Assembly (NCBI GenBank): GCA_947650795.1
Contig: CANSWR010000008.1
Coordinates: 1 to 43,600, forward strand
DNA length: 43,600 nt
Direction of reading: 5' to 3'
DNA from: an uncultured Bacillota bacterium
GTDB taxonomy: Bacteria > Bacillota_I > Bacilli_A > RF39 > UBA660
The number at the start of each line of letters is the position of its first letter. Positions within the stretch are counted from its first letter, which is position 1. The notes beneath the pieces are model-generated. The model ran no database searches, was not told the DNA's origin, and saw nothing but the letters and a program-made list of their open reading frames with translations. Made by a program: the position numbers and the translations under genes. Positions 42,684 to 43,600 of this stretch are shown piece after piece.

Positions 42684-42959
42684 TTAGTTTAGTTGTTTTA
42701 TAAAGGCTTCTAAATCTTTTAATTCTAGTCTTTTTGATAAATTACCAACATATAAAGTTTTAGAGTAGTTAAAAGCAAGAAATGTTATTCCTTTAATAAT
42801 AATTCTATGTGGCTCAACATAACTTAAATTCGTTCTAGTAATATTACGAATATTACCATTAATAATAGTAGGTTTTGTATTACAAAAATCACATATAAAT
42901 TCTATTTTCCTTTTTAACTCTTGCTCAATTTCTAATTCCTTTGTAGTAATATTAATCAT
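42684..42959 (-). CDS. Unknown 91-aa protein at the right end of the element
   Basis: I do not recognise it. It begins with an acidic/basic helix ('TKELEIEQELKRKIEFI'), contains a C-x2-C pair ('ICDFCNTKP'), a beta-rich middle ('YVEPHRIIIKGITFLAFNYS') and a charged C-terminal helix. AAAGGACAGG precedes the ATG. It is the last gene before the right repeat, convergent with the recombinase. It may be a small regulator. Confidence 0.6.
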   Translation of the reverse strand: MINITTKELEIEQELKRKIEFICDFCNTKPTIINGNIRNITRTNLSYVEPHRIIIKGITFLAFNYSKTLYVGNLSKRLELKDLEAFIKQLN

Positions 42960-43012
42960 TTAAAACCTGTCCTTTCTAAACTTAAACACTAAAAAAGTAC
43001 CAACTTCTTTTG

Positions 43013-43065
43013 AAATTGATACTTATGTATTTTAAGTCCTAAACTATAAAAGTTCGGACAGATTT
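43013..43065 (+). repeat. Right direct repeat of the 10.5-kb element
   Basis: Counterpart of 32508-32557, with the identical 20-mer at 43041-43060, ten bases from the tRNA-Cys 3' end. Confidence 0.7.
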
Positions 43066-43070
43066 CCCAA

Positions 43071-43144
43071 TGGAGGACCTAGTCGGATTTGAACCAACGA
43101 TCAGGGAGTTGCAGTCCCATGCCTTACCACTTGGCTATAGGTCC
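43071..43144 (-). tRNA. tRNA-Cys (GCA)
   Basis: A 74-nt cloverleaf on the minus strand: acceptor GGACCTA/TAGGTCC, D arm AGCCAAGTGGTAAGGC, anticodon loop with GCA between GGGA and TCCC, T arm CGTTGGTTCAAATCCGAC and CCA end. The mobile element begins just beyond its 3' end. Confidence 0.97.
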
Positions 43145-43391
43145 ATTGCCTTGTGAAATAATTGTACAATAATAATGTTTATTTGTCAAACATCTTATAT
43201 AATATTATATGTTTTCTTATAAAAATGTTAACTATTAAATTAAAAAACATCTTTTATTTAGATTTAAGATGCTTTGTTTATATAATAGGAAAGTCCTCAT
43301 TAAAATCGAAAACAATGTTCATACAAAATAAAACACAAAAACTAGAGATGGTTTATCTCTAAACATTTATGTTTTTAAATTAAGTTATTTT
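43145..43391 (-). terminator. Noncoding stretch with two minus-strand hairpins
   Basis: On the minus strand AGAGAT-AAACC-ATCTCT followed by AGTTTTTG (43343-43360), and CATCTT...AAGATG followed by TTTTTT (43242-43272). They probably terminate the gene at 43392. A plus-strand open frame here has no ribosome site and is not called. Confidence 0.5.
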
Positions 43392-43598
43392 TTAGTTTTT
43401 TTTCTTATATTGGTGATGATATCCTCTCTTAGATTTGTAATCCATTGGCACACATTTATCATGTTTATATTTAGAACAAATTGTATATGGTGGAGTAGAT
43501 ATAGGTAAACCATTCCATTCATCTTCTTGTTCAAATTCTTCTACAGCTTCAATGGGTGATTCAAATTTATGTTTACATTTTGGACAGATGTATATAAC
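43392..43598 (-). CDS. Zinc-ribbon-type protein, 5' end outside window
   Basis: The last 68 residues of a protein whose start lies beyond the window. It contains 'YICPKCKHKFESPIEA', a zinc-ribbon-like C-x2-C, a second C-x7-C ('ICSKYKHDKCVPM') and a basic tail ('SKRGYHHQYKKKN'). Function unknown; its terminator candidates lie downstream. Confidence 0.6.
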   Translation of the reverse strand, partial: VIYICPKCKHKFESPIEAVEEFEQEDEWNGLPISTPPYTICSKYKHDKCVPMDYKSKRGYHHQYKKKN

Positions 43599-43600
43599 TG

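Noticed and set aside
43162-43362. Plus-strand open frame of 66 codons near tRNA-Cys
   Set aside because: No ribosome site, and the same bases contain two minus-strand terminator-like hairpins.

Overview
This 43.6 kb window is very AT-rich bacterial chromosome from a low-GC Firmicute. TGA is used as a normal stop (for example at the end of tsaB), so it is not a code-4 Mollicute. A cotJB/cotJC spore-coat pair on the minus strand suggests a spore former. The mix of surface Ig-repeat proteins, rubrerythrin, tightly packed genes and GGAGG-type ribosome binding sites suits an anaerobic gut-type member of the Bacilli/Erysipelotrichia-like lineages; that placement is inference.

Left part (1-25.7 kb) is ordinary core genome. 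In order: the 3' portion of a giant Ig-repeat surface protein; a ZIP metal transporter; a short-chain dehydrogenase; an acyl-CoA ligase; a small XRE regulator; an unknown small protein; rubrerythrin; a candidate small RNA; tRNA-Asn; a membrane-anchored Ig/NlpC-P60 hydrolase; a stand-alone Clp-type AAA+ domain; an ABC-2 exporter; the cotJBC pair; the t6A tRNA-modification cluster tsaE-tsaB-rimI-(SPFH)-tsaD; a secreted beta-rich protein; a Ca2+-type P-ATPase; and several small membrane or unknown proteins. Several intrinsic terminators are folded over the stop codons of their own genes.

Middle part (25.7-30.2 kb) shows a clean insertion. A small two-LysM-repeat gene is split by a ~4.1 kb element carrying an alpha/beta hydrolase, a structured noncoding stretch with possible leader peptides, a short accessory ORF, a large serine recombinase and a RelB/YafQ-type toxin-antitoxin pair. 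Both junctions share the 9-mer CGGGGATAC, and joining them there restores the LysM frame exactly.

Right part (32.5-43.06 kb) is a second, ~10.5 kb mobile element bounded by an imperfect ~50 bp direct repeat (identical 20-mer core) and lying just downstream of tRNA-Cys. It carries a MobV-type relaxase with an adjacent double stem-loop that looks like an oriT, a degenerate serine recombinase, an unknown 251-aa protein, a noncoding region with a short structured RNA and three related palindromes, and an intact serine recombinase with a small upstream ORF. At its left end is a two-gene operon: a divergent Ppx/GppA-like ASKHA protein followed by a divergent adenylosuccinate synthetase homologue whose catalytic Asp position is Ser. 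This pair is the best candidate for an undescribed system, possibly nucleotide- or alarmone-linked defence or cargo; the function is inference. The window ends with a partial zinc-ribbon protein on the minus strand.
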